64,000 nt of DNA from Acidobacteria bacterium Ga0077551 (GCA_001464545.1 LNFC01000012.1:50738-114737), one strand, 5' to 3'. Numbered from the stretch's first letter, positions 1-9,920 are shown. Notes: a model not told the origin generated them from the letters alone. Numbers and translations are program-made.

Positions 1-1855
<1,855 letters not shown>

Positions 1856-2017
1856 ATGAAGCAGCACCAACCAGTTTACGGGGATATATGCGGGCGATCC
1901 TGAACCGGAGCTTACAGGATTTAAGGCCGCTATCCCACCGCGCCTTGTCTGGCTGAAACCACTCGACCAGCACGCGGGGCAGACTTAAGAACGCCGCCAA
2001 AGGGTGTCAATGAGGCG

Positions 2018-2034
2018 CCCTCAGTCTGTGAGGG
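2018..2034 (+). promoter_or_regulatory. Hairpin covering the ribosome binding site of the parvulin gene
   Basis: CCCTCA (2018-2023) and TGAGGG (2029-2034) form a perfect six-pair stem with a five-base loop. The right arm contains most of the Shine-Dalgarno stretch GAGGGGG (2030-2036) for the ATG at 2042. Folding would therefore hide the binding site. The structure is visible, but a regulatory role is inference. Confidence 0.35.
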
Positions 2035-2041
2035 GGCCCCC

Positions 2042-2962
2042 ATGCGAGCCATGCCTTTGATTTTGCCTGTGCATTTGGCGGTTTTGGCGCTGGCGGCGCT
2101 GCTTGCGGGCTGCGGGAAGACCGAGACGGCGGCCACCGAGATTCCGGTGATCGACCAAACGGTCGCAGCCTATGTCAACGGCGAGCCGGTGTTCGAGGGG
2201 GATGTCGAGCTGGAGGCGGTGGCCCGCGGGCTGATCAATGCCGGGCAGGACTTCAGCGCCGATGACGAGGAACACCGGATCATCCTCGACCAGCTGATCG
2301 ACCAGAAACTGATGGCGCAGGAAGCGGCGCGCCGGCAGCTGGACCGTGATCCTTCGGGGCAGCGGCGGCTGGAGATGGCGCGCGAGCGCATCCTCGGCAA
2401 CCTGCTGGTGGAGAGCCTGGTGGCGCAGCAGGTGACCGAGGAGGCCATCGACAAGATGTATGCCGAGCAGGTGCGCCTGCAGCAGGCGAACGACCAGGTT
2501 TCGGTGGCGCACATTCTTGTGGATACCAAGGATGAGGCCGACGCCCTGTTCCGGCAGATCGAGCAGGGCGAGACGTTCGAGAGCCTCGTGTTCAACAATT
2601 CCAAGGACACGCGCACAAGGATGGAGAATGGCGACCTCGGCTATCTCGCGCCGAACGACCTGGCCGAGCCGTTTCCGGTGGTGATTGCCAACACGCCGGA
2701 AGGGGAGGTCTCGCCGCCCTTCGAGACGGCGGACGGCTGGCATATCCTGAAGGTGAAGGACCGCCGGACCGAGCCGCCGAAGACGCGCGAGGAGATGCGG
2801 CCCGAGATCGCGACCTTCCTGACGCTCAACGAGGTGAGCCGAATCCTGCGCCGCCTGCGCACCGAAGCGACGATCGAGCAGGGGGGCGGCGAAATCTATG
2901 TGCCGTCCTCGGAGCCTGCCGCCCCCATTCCCCAAAGCCCACCCGGAGATGATGAGCTGTGA
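2042..2962 (+). CDS. PpiC/parvulin-type peptidyl-prolyl isomerase lipoprotein
   Basis: This is a periplasmic folding helper of the SurA/PpiD/PrsA parvulin type, predicted to be lipid-anchored. The N-terminus is a signal peptide ending in the lipobox LLAGC, with the modified Cys at residue 24. An N-terminal helical chaperone-like region follows. The parvulin domain lies at about residues 155-245, with the family landmarks VAHILV, GDLGY and the closing GWHILKV. The ATG at 2042 has the Shine-Dalgarno GAGGGGG. A second in-frame ATG at 2051 would also keep the signal peptide. The stop overlaps the GTG of argJ (GTGA), so the two are probably co-translated. Being next to secA suits an envelope-biogenesis role, but that link is inference. 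Confidence 0.88.
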   Translation: MRAMPLILPVHLAVLALAALLAGCGKTETAATEIPVIDQTVAAYVNGEPVFEGDVELEAVARGLINAGQDFSADDEEHRIILDQLIDQKLMAQEAARRQLDRDPSGQRRLEMARERILGNLLVESLVAQQVTEEAIDKMYAEQVRLQQANDQVSVAHILVDTKDEADALFRQIEQGETFESLVFNNSKDTRTRMENGDLGYLAPNDLAEPFPVVIANTPEGEVSPPFETADGWHILKVKDRRTEPPKTREEMRPEIATFLTLNEVSRILRRLRTEATIEQGGGEIYVPSSEPAAPIPQSPPGDDEL

Positions 2963-4209
2963 AACTGACCCCGTCGCCTTTTGCGCCCGAGACGTTCCCG
3001 ACGTTGCCGCAGGTGCGCGGCGTGAGGGCGGCGACCGGCAGCCGCGGTTTCTATGCCCGGCGCGGCGTGGTGCGCGATGACGTGTTCCTGTTCGTGTTTG
3101 ACGAAGGCACGACCTGCGGCGGTGTGTTCACGCGCTCGCTGACCGCGTCGGCGGACGTGCGCTGGTGCCGGGAGGCGCTGCAGGCGGGCGGCGGCACGGC
3201 GCGGGCCCTGGTGGCCAACTCCGGCAACTCCAACGCCTTCACCGGCCCGAAAGGCGTGCTGAAGAACGACGCGACGCTGCACGCGCTGACCCAGACGCTG
3301 GGCGTGCGGCGGGAGGCATGTTTTCTGGCCGCGACGGGCGTGATCGGCGAGCCGCTCAGTGATCCCAACTATGTCGGCGAGTTCGTGCCGGAACTGGCGG
3401 GCCGGTTGGACGCACCGGACTGGGAGAAGGCGGCGCGGGCCTTCATGACGACGGATACCTATCCCAAGGGGGCGGGCGGGACGTTCGACATCGGCGGCGC
3501 CGACGTGCGGTTCGCCGGGATTGCGAAAGGCTCCGGCATGATCGCGCCGAACATGGCGACCATGCTGGCCTATGTGTTCACGGACGCCGCCATCGAGGCG
3601 GGCCTGCTGCAGGCGATGCTGCGCGAGGCGGCGGACCTGACTTTCAATTCGATCACGGTGGACGGCGACACGTCGACGTCTGACACGCTGATGGTGTTCG
3701 CGACGGGTGCCAGCGGCATGGCGCCGATCGAGGGCGTCCACGATCCGCGGTTCGCGGACTTCTTCGAGGCGTTGCGCGGCGTGTGCCACGATCTGGCGAT
3801 GCAGGTGGTCAGGGACGGGGAAGGGGCGAGTAAGATCGCCACAATCGAAGTGGAAGGAGCCGCGTCGGATGCCTCGGCCAAGGCAGTTGGCGTGTCGATT
3901 GCCAACTCACCGCTGATCAAGACGGCGATGGCGGCGGGGGATGCCAACTGGGGGCGGATCGTGATGGCGGTCGGCAAGTCGTACGAGCCGGTGGACATCG
4001 ACAAGCTGGCGATCTGGTTCGACGGTGTGCAGGTGGCCAGGGAGGGCGGCCGGGCGCCGGACTATGACGAGGCAGCCGCGAGCGCGGTGTTCGCACAGCC
4101 CGAGTTCCGCATCAGGGTAAACCTCGGCGTGGGCCAGGGCAGGTGGACCGTCTACACCTGCGATCTCACGCACGGCTATGTCGACATCAACGGCGCCTAC
4201 CGGACATGA
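2959..4209 (+). CDS. argJ: Bifunctional glutamate N-acetyltransferase/amino-acid acetyltransferase ArgJ
   Basis: ArgJ moves the acetyl group from N-acetylornithine to glutamate, recycling acetyl in arginine biosynthesis. It may also make N-acetylglutamate from acetyl-CoA. The protein has 416 residues, normal for the family. The self-cleavage site is clear in KGSGMIAPNMATML: the Thr at residue 201 becomes the N-terminal nucleophile of the beta chain. The C-terminus HGYVDINGAYRT is the conserved family ending. The start is a GTG that overlaps the stop of the parvulin gene by four bases, and its own stop overlaps the ATG of mutT (ATGA). Translational coupling along the whole run is therefore likely. 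No other arginine gene is nearby. The monofunctional and bifunctional forms cannot be separated from sequence alone. Confidence 0.96.
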   Translation: MKLTPSPFAPETFPTLPQVRGVRAATGSRGFYARRGVVRDDVFLFVFDEGTTCGGVFTRSLTASADVRWCREALQAGGGTARALVANSGNSNAFTGPKGVLKNDATLHALTQTLGVRREACFLAATGVIGEPLSDPNYVGEFVPELAGRLDAPDWEKAARAFMTTDTYPKGAGGTFDIGGADVRFAGIAKGSGMIAPNMATMLAYVFTDAAIEAGLLQAMLREAADLTFNSITVDGDTSTSDTLMVFATGASGMAPIEGVHDPRFADFFEALRGVCHDLAMQVVRDGEGASKIATIEVEGAASDASAKAVGVSIANSPLIKTAMAAGDANWGRIVMAVGKSYEPVDIDKLAIWFDGVQVAREGGRAPDYDEAAASAVFAQPEFRIRVNLGVGQGRWTVYTCDLTHGYVDINGAYRT

Positions 4210-4610
4210 CGAAACCGGTTCTGCTGGTTGCGGCGGCCGCCCTGTTCGATGAGGCGGGGCGCATCCTGCTGGCGCAGCGGCCGGAGGGCAAGCAGCTGGC
4301 GGGGCTGTGGGAGTTTCCGGGCGGCAAGCTGGAGCCAGGCGAGACGCCCGAGGCGGCGCTGGTGCGCGAGCTGGAGGAGGAGCTGTCGATCAGGGTTAAC
4401 GAAAGCACACTCGAACCGCTGACTTTTGCGAGTTTCACTTACCCTACATTTCACCTGTTGATGCCATTGTACGGGTGCAAAAAGTGGTCTGGGTCCATCC
4501 AGCCGCGCGAAGGCCAGGCCATAGCGTGGGTAGAGACATCAAGGCTGCGAGACTACCCGGCACCACCGGCAGATCTGCCCCTGTTCGACTGGCTCGCCCA
4601 ACGGCCCTGA
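4206..4610 (+). CDS. mutT: (Deoxy)nucleoside triphosphate pyrophosphohydrolase, MutT/Nudix family
   Basis: This is a Nudix hydrolase that probably cleans 8-oxo-dGTP and related oxidised nucleotides from the pool. It has 134 residues, the size of E. coli MutT. The Nudix box runs from GGKLEPGETPEAALVRELEEEL, with the metal-binding REXXEE core intact. The preceding WEFPGGK and the C-terminal segment with LPLFDWL match MutT proper better than other Nudix groups. The ATG at 4206 overlaps the argJ stop. An upstream in-frame extension would lie inside argJ and is not credible. The stop overlaps the next start as TGATG. The argJ-mutT pairing in this order is common in alphaproteobacteria, from general knowledge. 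Confidence 0.92.
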   Translation: MTKPVLLVAAAALFDEAGRILLAQRPEGKQLAGLWEFPGGKLEPGETPEAALVRELEEELSIRVNESTLEPLTFASFTYPTFHLLMPLYGCKKWSGSIQPREGQAIAWVETSRLRDYPAPPADLPLFDWLAQRP

Positions 4611-4798
4611 TGGATAAAAAAATGAACGCGATGCGCTGCCTCCTCAAAGACCTTCTCGCCGATGAGGGCGGTGCCACTGCCGTTGAATACGGCATGATCG
4701 CGGCGCTGATCGTTGTGGCACTGCTGTCCGGCCTGACCTCGGTCGCCGCCGCGAATGACGAGACCTACCAGCAGATCGAAGACGCGATCGTCACCTGA
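4610..4798 (+). CDS. Flp-type (type IVb) pilin
   Basis: This is a small pilin precursor of the Flp/Fap family, the subunit of Tad-secreted adhesive pili. The leader ends in DEGG and is followed by ATAVEYGMIAALIVVALLS. Prepilin peptidase should cut after the second Gly and leave Glu at position 5 and Tyr at position 6 of the mature protein, the Flp hallmark. One hydrophobic helix follows and the tail is short. I chose the ATG at 4610 because it overlaps the mutT stop (TGATG). The ATG at 4622 gives a leader of more usual length and is equally possible. No tad/cpa genes are in the window, so this is an orphan pilin that would rely on a Tad machine elsewhere. Confidence 0.85.
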   Translation: MDKKMNAMRCLLKDLLADEGGATAVEYGMIAALIVVALLSGLTSVAAANDETYQQIEDAIVT

Positions 4799-4822
4799 TC
4801 CGTCCGTAGACGGAAGACAGCC

Positions 4823-5734
4823 TTACCCCTCATCCTTCTGCACGCGGCGCACGGCGTCCGCGAGGCTGGCGCGCGCGCTGCCGGGCTTCAGCGGTTGCGG
4901 CTGGCCGGGCGCTGGGGTCCAGCCGAGAATGTGGACAATTTCAAACGTCGCAGGGACGCGGCCATCCGGGCCCGCGTAACGTTCGCGGTAGAGTGCCAGT
5001 GCGCGGGCGAGCACGCGCCGGGGCAGGGGCTGGGCATTGCCGCGTGTGAAGGCGGCGCGTTCACCCATACCCTTCAGATCAGCGAGCAGGCGCAGGGGGT
5101 CCGCGTAGCGCACGGTGACCGTGTCGCGGTCGGCGACCGGCAGGGCAAAGCCGGCGCGTTGCAGCAGCCCCGCCATGTCGCGCAGGCCGGGCAGGGGCGA
5201 GAGGCGCGGCGCAAGGCCGCCCATGATCTCGGTCTCGGCGTCCGTCAGTACACTGCGCAGTTCGGCGAGCGTGCCGCCACCGAACAGGGCGCCGACGAAC
5301 AATCCGTCCGGCTGCAGCGTGCGCTTGATCTGGGCGAGGGCGCCCGGCAGGTCGTTGACCCAGTGCAGGGTCAGCGGGGCGGCGATCAGGTCAAAGCTGG
5401 CGGGCGGGAACGGCAGCGCCTCCTCGTCAGCGAAGGCGGCGTCGAGACCGCGCGCCTGGGCGGCGGCGAGGAAGGCGGGCGCGGTATCGGCGGCGACCAT
5501 CGCCTGCGTCTTGCCGCTGGCGAGCAGGCGCGCGGACAGCTCGCCGCCGGCGGCGCCCAGCTCGAGCCCCCGCGCGAACTTGCGAGGCGTGTCGTCGAGA
5601 CGGCTTTCGAGGTCGGCGAGGACGCGCTGGCGCAGGAAGCTGTAGTCTGCGAAAGTTTTGGCGATCCGGTGCCGGCGCGCGGCGAGGCGTGCCCGGTCGA
5701 AGATCTGCGGCGGGGCTTGTGCGGGGGGCGCCAT
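4823..5734 (-). CDS. SAM-dependent methyltransferase, BioC/NDUFAF5-like
   Basis: This is a class I methyltransferase. The SAM-binding loop appears as LELGAAGGELSARLL, the acidic strand-2 residue in MVAADTAP, and the post-motif region in LPFPPASFDLI followed by LTLHWVNDLPGAL. The last is typical of the BioC-like group that includes the mitochondrial complex I assembly factor NDUFAF5 and its alphaproteobacterial relatives. The starting sequence IFDRARLAARRHRIAKTFADYSFL also matches that group. The protein has 303 residues from the ATG at 5734. A TTG at 5770 would add twelve residues. The start overlaps that of comF on the other strand. The substrate is not known from sequence; a role in respiratory complex assembly is inference from the family. 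Confidence 0.85.
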   Translation of the reverse strand: MAPPAQAPPQIFDRARLAARRHRIAKTFADYSFLRQRVLADLESRLDDTPRKFARGLELGAAGGELSARLLASGKTQAMVAADTAPAFLAAAQARGLDAAFADEEALPFPPASFDLIAAPLTLHWVNDLPGALAQIKRTLQPDGLFVGALFGGGTLAELRSVLTDAETEIMGGLAPRLSPLPGLRDMAGLLQRAGFALPVADRDTVTVRYADPLRLLADLKGMGERAAFTRGNAQPLPRRVLARALALYRERYAGPDGRVPATFEIVHILGWTPAPGQPQPLKPGSARASLADAVRRVQKDEG

Positions 5735-6209
5735 GACAGGGGATATGCCCAAGGGGCGGGCCGGGGCCAAGGCGTTTCTCCGCTCGGCCGGCGATTTCCT
5801 GTGGCCGCCGCGCTCGCTGATAAGTGGCGCAGAGGTGCTCGTGCCGGTACCGCTGCACTATACGCGGCTGGTGGTGCGGGGGCTCAACCAGTCCGGCTGG
5901 CTGGCGCAGGCGATTGGCGCCGAGACGGGCCGCAAGGTGCTGGTGGATGGGCCGGTGCGTACGCGGCGTACGCCCAGCCAGGCAGGGCTGGCGGGCCGGG
6001 CGCGGCGGCGCAACGTTTCAGGGGCGTTCAGGGTGCGAACGAGCCGGCTGGCGGCGATTGCGGGCAAACGGGTGCTGCTGGTGGACGATGTGCTGACGAC
6101 CGGGGCGACGCTGTCGGCGTGCACGCGCGCCCTGAAACAGGCAGGGGCGCGGCACGTTGACGTGCTGGTGCTGGCACGCGTTGTCCGGGAAACCGACGTA
6201 ACCATATAA
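5733..6209 (+). CDS. Short ComF-family phosphoribosyltransferase-like protein
   Basis: ComF proteins carry a type I phosphoribosyltransferase fold, often with an N-terminal zinc finger, and are needed for DNA uptake in naturally competent bacteria. Here the catalytic half is clear: LVPVPLHYTRLVVRGLNQS, then TPSQAGLAGRARRRNVSGAF, and the PRPP-binding loop VLLVDDVLTTGAT. The protein has only 158 residues against about 230-260 usually. The N-terminal piece DFLWPPRSLISG resembles the beginning of a normal ComF but joins LVPVPLH almost directly. About 90-100 residues with the CxxC zinc finger and middle strand are missing. The reading frame is intact, so this looks like an in-frame internal deletion. 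Alternative ATG at 5745. Whether it is functional is unknown. Confidence 0.8.
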   Translation: MTGDMPKGRAGAKAFLRSAGDFLWPPRSLISGAEVLVPVPLHYTRLVVRGLNQSGWLAQAIGAETGRKVLVDGPVRTRRTPSQAGLAGRARRRNVSGAFRVRTSRLAAIAGKRVLLVDDVLTTGATLSACTRALKQAGARHVDVLVLARVVRETDVTI

Positions 6210-6257
6210 TTAATGTGTCAGGGCAGAATGCGTCTGCCGCTTCGAGAGGAATGCCGG

Positions 6258-6518
6258 ATGGCCAAGGTCACGATCTATACGCGTCAGTTCTGCCCCTATT
6301 GTTCGCGCGCTGTGGCGCTGCTGAAGGACAAGAAGGTGGATTTCAAGGAGATCGATGCGGGCATGGACGCTGCGCTGAAGGAAGAAATGGTCCAGCGGTC
6401 GGGCGGCGGGAAAACGTTTCCGCAGATCTTTGTCGGCGAAAAGCATATCGGCGGCTGCGACGACATGATGGCGCTGGACCGGGCGGGCAAGCTGGACCCG
6501 CTGCTGGCAGGCGCCTGA
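6258..6518 (+). CDS. grxC: Glutaredoxin 3
   Basis: This is a glutathione-dependent disulfide reductase of 86 residues, the standard length of bacterial GrxC. It begins MAKVTIYTRQFCPYCSRA with the dithiol active site CPYC at residues 12-15. The cis-proline segment TFPQIFV and the glutathione-contacting GGCDDMMALDRAG are both conserved. I chose the ATG at 6258 because it is preceded by GAGAGGA (6244-6250). Farther-upstream in-frame codons add unconserved residues. It sits between comF and the DUF1178 gene on the same strand, 49 bp after comF and 10 bp before DUF1178. The usual alphaproteobacterial order comF-grxC-DUF1178 supports the calls. Confidence 0.95.
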   Translation: MAKVTIYTRQFCPYCSRAVALLKDKKVDFKEIDAGMDAALKEEMVQRSGGGKTFPQIFVGEKHIGGCDDMMALDRAGKLDPLLAGA

Positions 6519-6528
6519 GGCGGGCCGA

Positions 6529-6975
6529 ATGATTCGCTACGCGCTCACCTGTACGGACTGCGATCACGGGTTCGAGGCCTGGTTTGCCTCCTCGGACGCC
6601 TATGACAAGCAGGCCAAGCGCAAGCTGGTGACGTGCCCGGACTGCGACAGCCGCGCGGTGACGAAGCAGATCATGGCGCCGGCGGTGAAGACGACCAAGG
6701 GCAAGGTGGCGGCGCCGGACCCCGAAAAGCTGATGGCCGCGTTTGCCGAGAAGGCGCGCGAGCATGTCGCGGAGAATTTTGACTATGTCGGCGGCGATTT
6801 CGCCGAGGAAGCGCGCGCCATGTATTACGGCGAGCAGGACGACCGGCCGATCTGGGGCGAGACGACCCCGGAGGAGCGCGAGGCGCTGAAGGAGGAGGGC
6901 GTGCCGGCCCTGCCGCTGCCTGCGCCGTTTGCGCCGAAACCGCCGAAACGCAAGGCGCGCCAGCCGCTGAACTAG
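6529..6975 (+). CDS. DUF1178 family zinc-ribbon-like protein
   Basis: The protein has 148 residues and begins MIRYALTCTDCDHGFEAWF, followed by VTCPDCDSRAVTKQIMAP. The two CxxC pairs (about residues 8-11 and 36-39) look like a rubredoxin-like zinc ribbon. The rest is charged and helical and includes REHVAENFDYVGGDFAEEARAMYYG, a signature of the DUF1178 family. The tail is Pro/Lys rich. The molecular function of the family is not established. It follows grxC by 10 bp and is probably in the same transcript. Confidence 0.88.
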   Translation: MIRYALTCTDCDHGFEAWFASSDAYDKQAKRKLVTCPDCDSRAVTKQIMAPAVKTTKGKVAAPDPEKLMAAFAEKAREHVAENFDYVGGDFAEEARAMYYGEQDDRPIWGETTPEEREALKEEGVPALPLPAPFAPKPPKRKARQPLN

Positions 6976-7072
6976 CGGGGCCCGCGTCAGGGTCGCTTTG
7001 CCGCGCTTGATGCGCCGGGAGAGGCCCGATAGAACGCGCAACAGGCACGACCACCGATCAAGAGGGCAGACC

Positions 7073-7375
7073 ATGGCCACCCACGAATACCACCGCGGCG
7101 AGATGGACATTCGCGACCAGAAGGCGACCTGGGATGGTTTCATCACCGGGAGCGTCTGGGGCGGCCTGCTGATCGTCCTGATGGTCGGCCATGCGACCCT
7201 GGCCCTCGCGATCGGCTTCAACTGGGCGATCTCACTCGGCCTGATGGCGATTGTCGGCTTTGCGGCGGGTGTGTTCATGAACCTCGGCGGGCGCTGGATG
7301 GCGACGGTCGTGGTGATGATCGTGCTGGCGCTGATCGTGCAGGCGATGATCTGGCTGTTTGGCGCCGTCATGTGA
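7073..7375 (+). CDS. aa3-type cytochrome c oxidase subunit IV-like protein
   Basis: This is a small inner-membrane protein of 100 residues. The N-terminus HEYHRGEMDIRDQKATWDGFI matches the conserved cytoplasmic stretch of the bacterial aa3 oxidase subunit IV family (EYxxGxMDIxEQ...TWxGF). Classical members have about 45-60 residues and one helix. Here there are three hydrophobic stretches, at about residues 28-48, 52-72 and 76-98, so the protein is longer than the type form. The ATG at 7073 gives the conserved N-terminus; upstream in-frame codons are unconserved. It stands alone between DUF1178 and an ABC exporter, and no other oxidase gene is in the window. Confidence 0.8.
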   Translation: MATHEYHRGEMDIRDQKATWDGFITGSVWGGLLIVLMVGHATLALAIGFNWAISLGLMAIVGFAAGVFMNLGGRWMATVVVMIVLALIVQAMIWLFGAVM

Positions 7376-7382
7376 TTTCCGG

Positions 7383-7403
7383 GAGCGGCGTTTAACGCCG
7401 CTC
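7383..7403 (+). terminator. Hairpin after the oxidase subunit gene
   Basis: GAGCGGCG (7383-7390) and CGCCGCTC (7396-7403) form a perfect eight-pair stem with loop TTTAA, eight bases after the stop. There is no long T tract, so termination efficiency is uncertain. Confidence 0.55.
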
Positions 7404-7483
7404 TAAGCCTTCGCGCGCCATACCCCTTGAACTTTATCGAATTACGCTAAAGTCTGGGTATCAGCTGCTGAAGGAGACCGCCC

Positions 7484-8455
7484 ATGGGCGAAGCCCCGCT
7501 CGTCATGTCCGGCGCGACCAAAAGATTTGGCGGCTTCACGGCGGTCAGCAACCTGTCGTTTGAAGTGCCCCAGGGCCAGATCATCGGCTTCCTCGGGCCG
7601 AACGGTGCGGGCAAGTCGACCAGTCTGCGGATGGCGCTGGGCGTGATGCAGCCGGATGAGGGCTCGGTTTCGCTGTTCGGCGCGGCGCCGGACATCAAGA
7701 ACCTGCGGCGGGTGGGGTTCCTTCCGGAAGAGCGCGGCCTCTACAAGAAGATGACGGCGCGCGACACGATCACCTATTTCGCGCGCCTCAAGGGCATGAG
7801 CGCGGCGGACGCGAAGGCGCGGGCCAACGAGCTGCTGGAGACGACCGGCCTCGGCGCGTTCAAGGCGTCGCGGATTTCCAAGCTGTCGAAGGGCATGGCG
7901 CAGAAGGTGCAGATCCTCTCGACGCTGGCGCACCGGCCGGATTTCCTCATCCTCGACGAGCCGTTCTCGGGCCTTGACCCGATGAACCAGCAGACACTGG
8001 AAGACCTGATCCGCGCCGAGCACAAGCGGGGCGCGACGATCCTGTTCTCGACGCACGTGATGGAACATGCCGAACGCCTCTGCGACGGGATCGTGATGCT
8101 GGCGCGCGGGCGCAAGGTTTTCGACGGCACGCTGGACGCGGCCTATGCGACGCTCGGACGGGGCGCGCGGATGGCCGTGGAACACGGGTTCGACCTTGCC
8201 GGGGCGCTGCGGCCGAAAGGCTTCGAGGCGCACCGGGCGGCGGACAAGGGGCCGGGCGATTCCTGGCGCGTGGCCTTGCCGCGCGGACTGGGCGCGCAGG
8301 ACGTGCTGCGGGCGGCGCTGGAGACGGGCGCGCCGATTGTCGGCTTCCAGCCGGAGGAGGCGCGCCTCCGGGACGTGTTCGTCTCGCTGGTCGGCGAGGC
8401 AGAGGCGGCGGCGCTGGACGTGCCGGTGGCTGCGGACGTGGGGGAGGCCGCCTGA
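7484..8455 (+). CDS. ABC exporter ATP-binding protein, NatA-like
   Basis: This is the cytoplasmic ATPase of an ABC-2 type exporter. Motifs: Walker A GPNGAGKST at residues 38-46, Q-loop region GFLPEERGLY, signature LSKGMAQK at 134-141, Walker B LILDEP at 155-160, and the switch His in STHVMEHAERL. The VGFLPEERGLY segment and the roughly 90-residue C-terminal extension resemble NatA of the Na+-exporting NatAB type. The cargo cannot be deduced. The ATG at 7484 has AAGGAGA nearby (7471-7477). The stop and the next gene's ATG share one base (TGATG), so the ATPase and permease are coupled. An alternative ATG at 7505 would lose only a few residues. Confidence 0.9.
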   Translation: MGEAPLVMSGATKRFGGFTAVSNLSFEVPQGQIIGFLGPNGAGKSTSLRMALGVMQPDEGSVSLFGAAPDIKNLRRVGFLPEERGLYKKMTARDTITYFARLKGMSAADAKARANELLETTGLGAFKASRISKLSKGMAQKVQILSTLAHRPDFLILDEPFSGLDPMNQQTLEDLIRAEHKRGATILFSTHVMEHAERLCDGIVMLARGRKVFDGTLDAAYATLGRGARMAVEHGFDLAGALRPKGFEAHRAADKGPGDSWRVALPRGLGAQDVLRAALETGAPIVGFQPEEARLRDVFVSLVGEAEAAALDVPVAADVGEAA

Positions 8456-9831
8456 TGCGCAACATCTACCTGATCTTCCGGCGCGATTTCCTCGGCTATG
8501 TGAAGGCCTGGGGCTTCTGGCTGAGCCTCGCGGCGGTGCCGCTGTTCATCATCATCGGGGCGGCGTTCGGCTATTTCGCGGCGTCCTCCTCGCCGGTGCG
8601 CTATTACACCGTGGTCGAGCCGGGCAGCGTGATTTCCGAAGCGATCGATGCCGAGTTCCGGCGCAGCGAAGCGCGCGCGCTGGAGGAGTTCCAGTCCCTG
8701 TCGGGATCGGGCGAGGGCGTCCAGACGGACGCAGCAAGCGCGGCGGCGACGGCGCGTAAGTTCGTGGCGGTGCCGGCGCCGGCGGCGACGATCGACGAGC
8801 TGACGCCGTATCTGGACGGCGAGAAGAAAGTGGCGGGGCCAGGCGGGGAGAAGCCGCTGTTTGCGGCGCTGATCCTGTCGGAAGATGGCCGGACGCTGGA
8901 GTACTGGAGTTCGGACGTGAACGTCTCGGGCCTGCGCTTTTCGGCGGAGACGGCGATGCGCGATCTTAGCCGCCGGGACGCGCTGGTGGCGGCGGGGCTC
9001 AGTTCCGATTTTCTGAAAACGGCGGATGAGGCTGCCGTGACGGTGGCAGAGTTCCGGCCGCGCGAAACGGCGGAGCAGGGGGCGGAAGTGACGACCGCCG
9101 ACCGGGCGCCGGCGATTGTCGCGGTGGCGCTCGCCTACTTCCTCTGGCTGATGGTGTTCTCGATCATCCAGTACCTGCTGATGGGCACGATCGAGGAACG
9201 CTCGAACAAGATTTTCGACACGCTGCTGACTTCGGTGAAGCTGCCGGAACTGCTGGCGGGCAAGCTGCTCGCGGTGTTTGCGGTGACCTCGACGATGATG
9301 CTGTCCTGGGGCCTGTTTGCCGGGGCGGGCGCAGCCTTCGGGGCAAGCCAGTCTCCCACGCTGATGGAGATGATCCAGCCGTTCATTGCGGCGGCGTCGG
9401 ATCCGGCGCTGATCATCCCGGCCCTGATCAGTTTCATGCTCGGCTATGTGCTCTATGGCGCGATATTCATGGCGCTCGGCTCGCTGTGCGACACGATCCA
9501 GGAAGCGCAGACGCTGCTGAGCCCGATGATGATCCTCTTGATGCTGCCGATGTTCGCGATCTTCATCGCGTTCAACGATCCGGGCTCACCGGTGATCGAC
9601 TATGCGAGCTGGGTGCCGCTGTTCACGCCGTTCCTATTGATCCTGCGCATGCCGTCCGATCCGCCGCTGTGGGAAATCCTCGCGCAGATGGCGCTGATGG
9701 CGGTGACCACCGCGCTGATCGTCTGGGGCGCGACCAAGGTCTACCGCGCCGGCGCCGTCCACGGCGCGGGCATCGGCGACCTGATGGGCATGATCAACGG
9801 CGCAATGGGGATGAAGCCGAAGGCGGGCTAG
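8455..9831 (+). CDS. ABC-2 type exporter permease, NatB-like
   Basis: This is the membrane partner of the preceding ATPase, 458 residues long. An N-terminal helix (about residues 20-45) anchors a large extracytoplasmic domain of about 170 residues. Five or six further helices follow, between about residue 222 and the C-terminus. Between helices lies the cytoplasmic segment MGTIEERSNKIFDTLLTSVKLPELLAGK, the ERxNKxxExLLxS coupling motif of NatB/YhaP/ABC2_membrane_3 permeases. The architecture of one helix, a large loop and then a helical bundle is typical of this class. The substrate is unknown. Cells of this family often export ions, drugs or lipids, which is family knowledge only. Confidence 0.9.
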   Translation: MRNIYLIFRRDFLGYVKAWGFWLSLAAVPLFIIIGAAFGYFAASSSPVRYYTVVEPGSVISEAIDAEFRRSEARALEEFQSLSGSGEGVQTDAASAAATARKFVAVPAPAATIDELTPYLDGEKKVAGPGGEKPLFAALILSEDGRTLEYWSSDVNVSGLRFSAETAMRDLSRRDALVAAGLSSDFLKTADEAAVTVAEFRPRETAEQGAEVTTADRAPAIVAVALAYFLWLMVFSIIQYLLMGTIEERSNKIFDTLLTSVKLPELLAGKLLAVFAVTSTMMLSWGLFAGAGAAFGASQSPTLMEMIQPFIAAASDPALIIPALISFMLGYVLYGAIFMALGSLCDTIQEAQTLLSPMMILLMLPMFAIFIAFNDPGSPVIDYASWVPLFTPFLLILRMPSDPPLWEILAQMALMAVTTALIVWGATKVYRAGAVHGAGIGDLMGMINGAMGMKPKAG

Positions 9832-9920
9832 GGTCTGCGGACTGTCTGGTCCGAGGGGGTCAAGCTTTCAAGGGCCGAAGATGGCCCGTTCCAGCCTGTC
9901 GGCAGCATGTTTTAGCCCGC

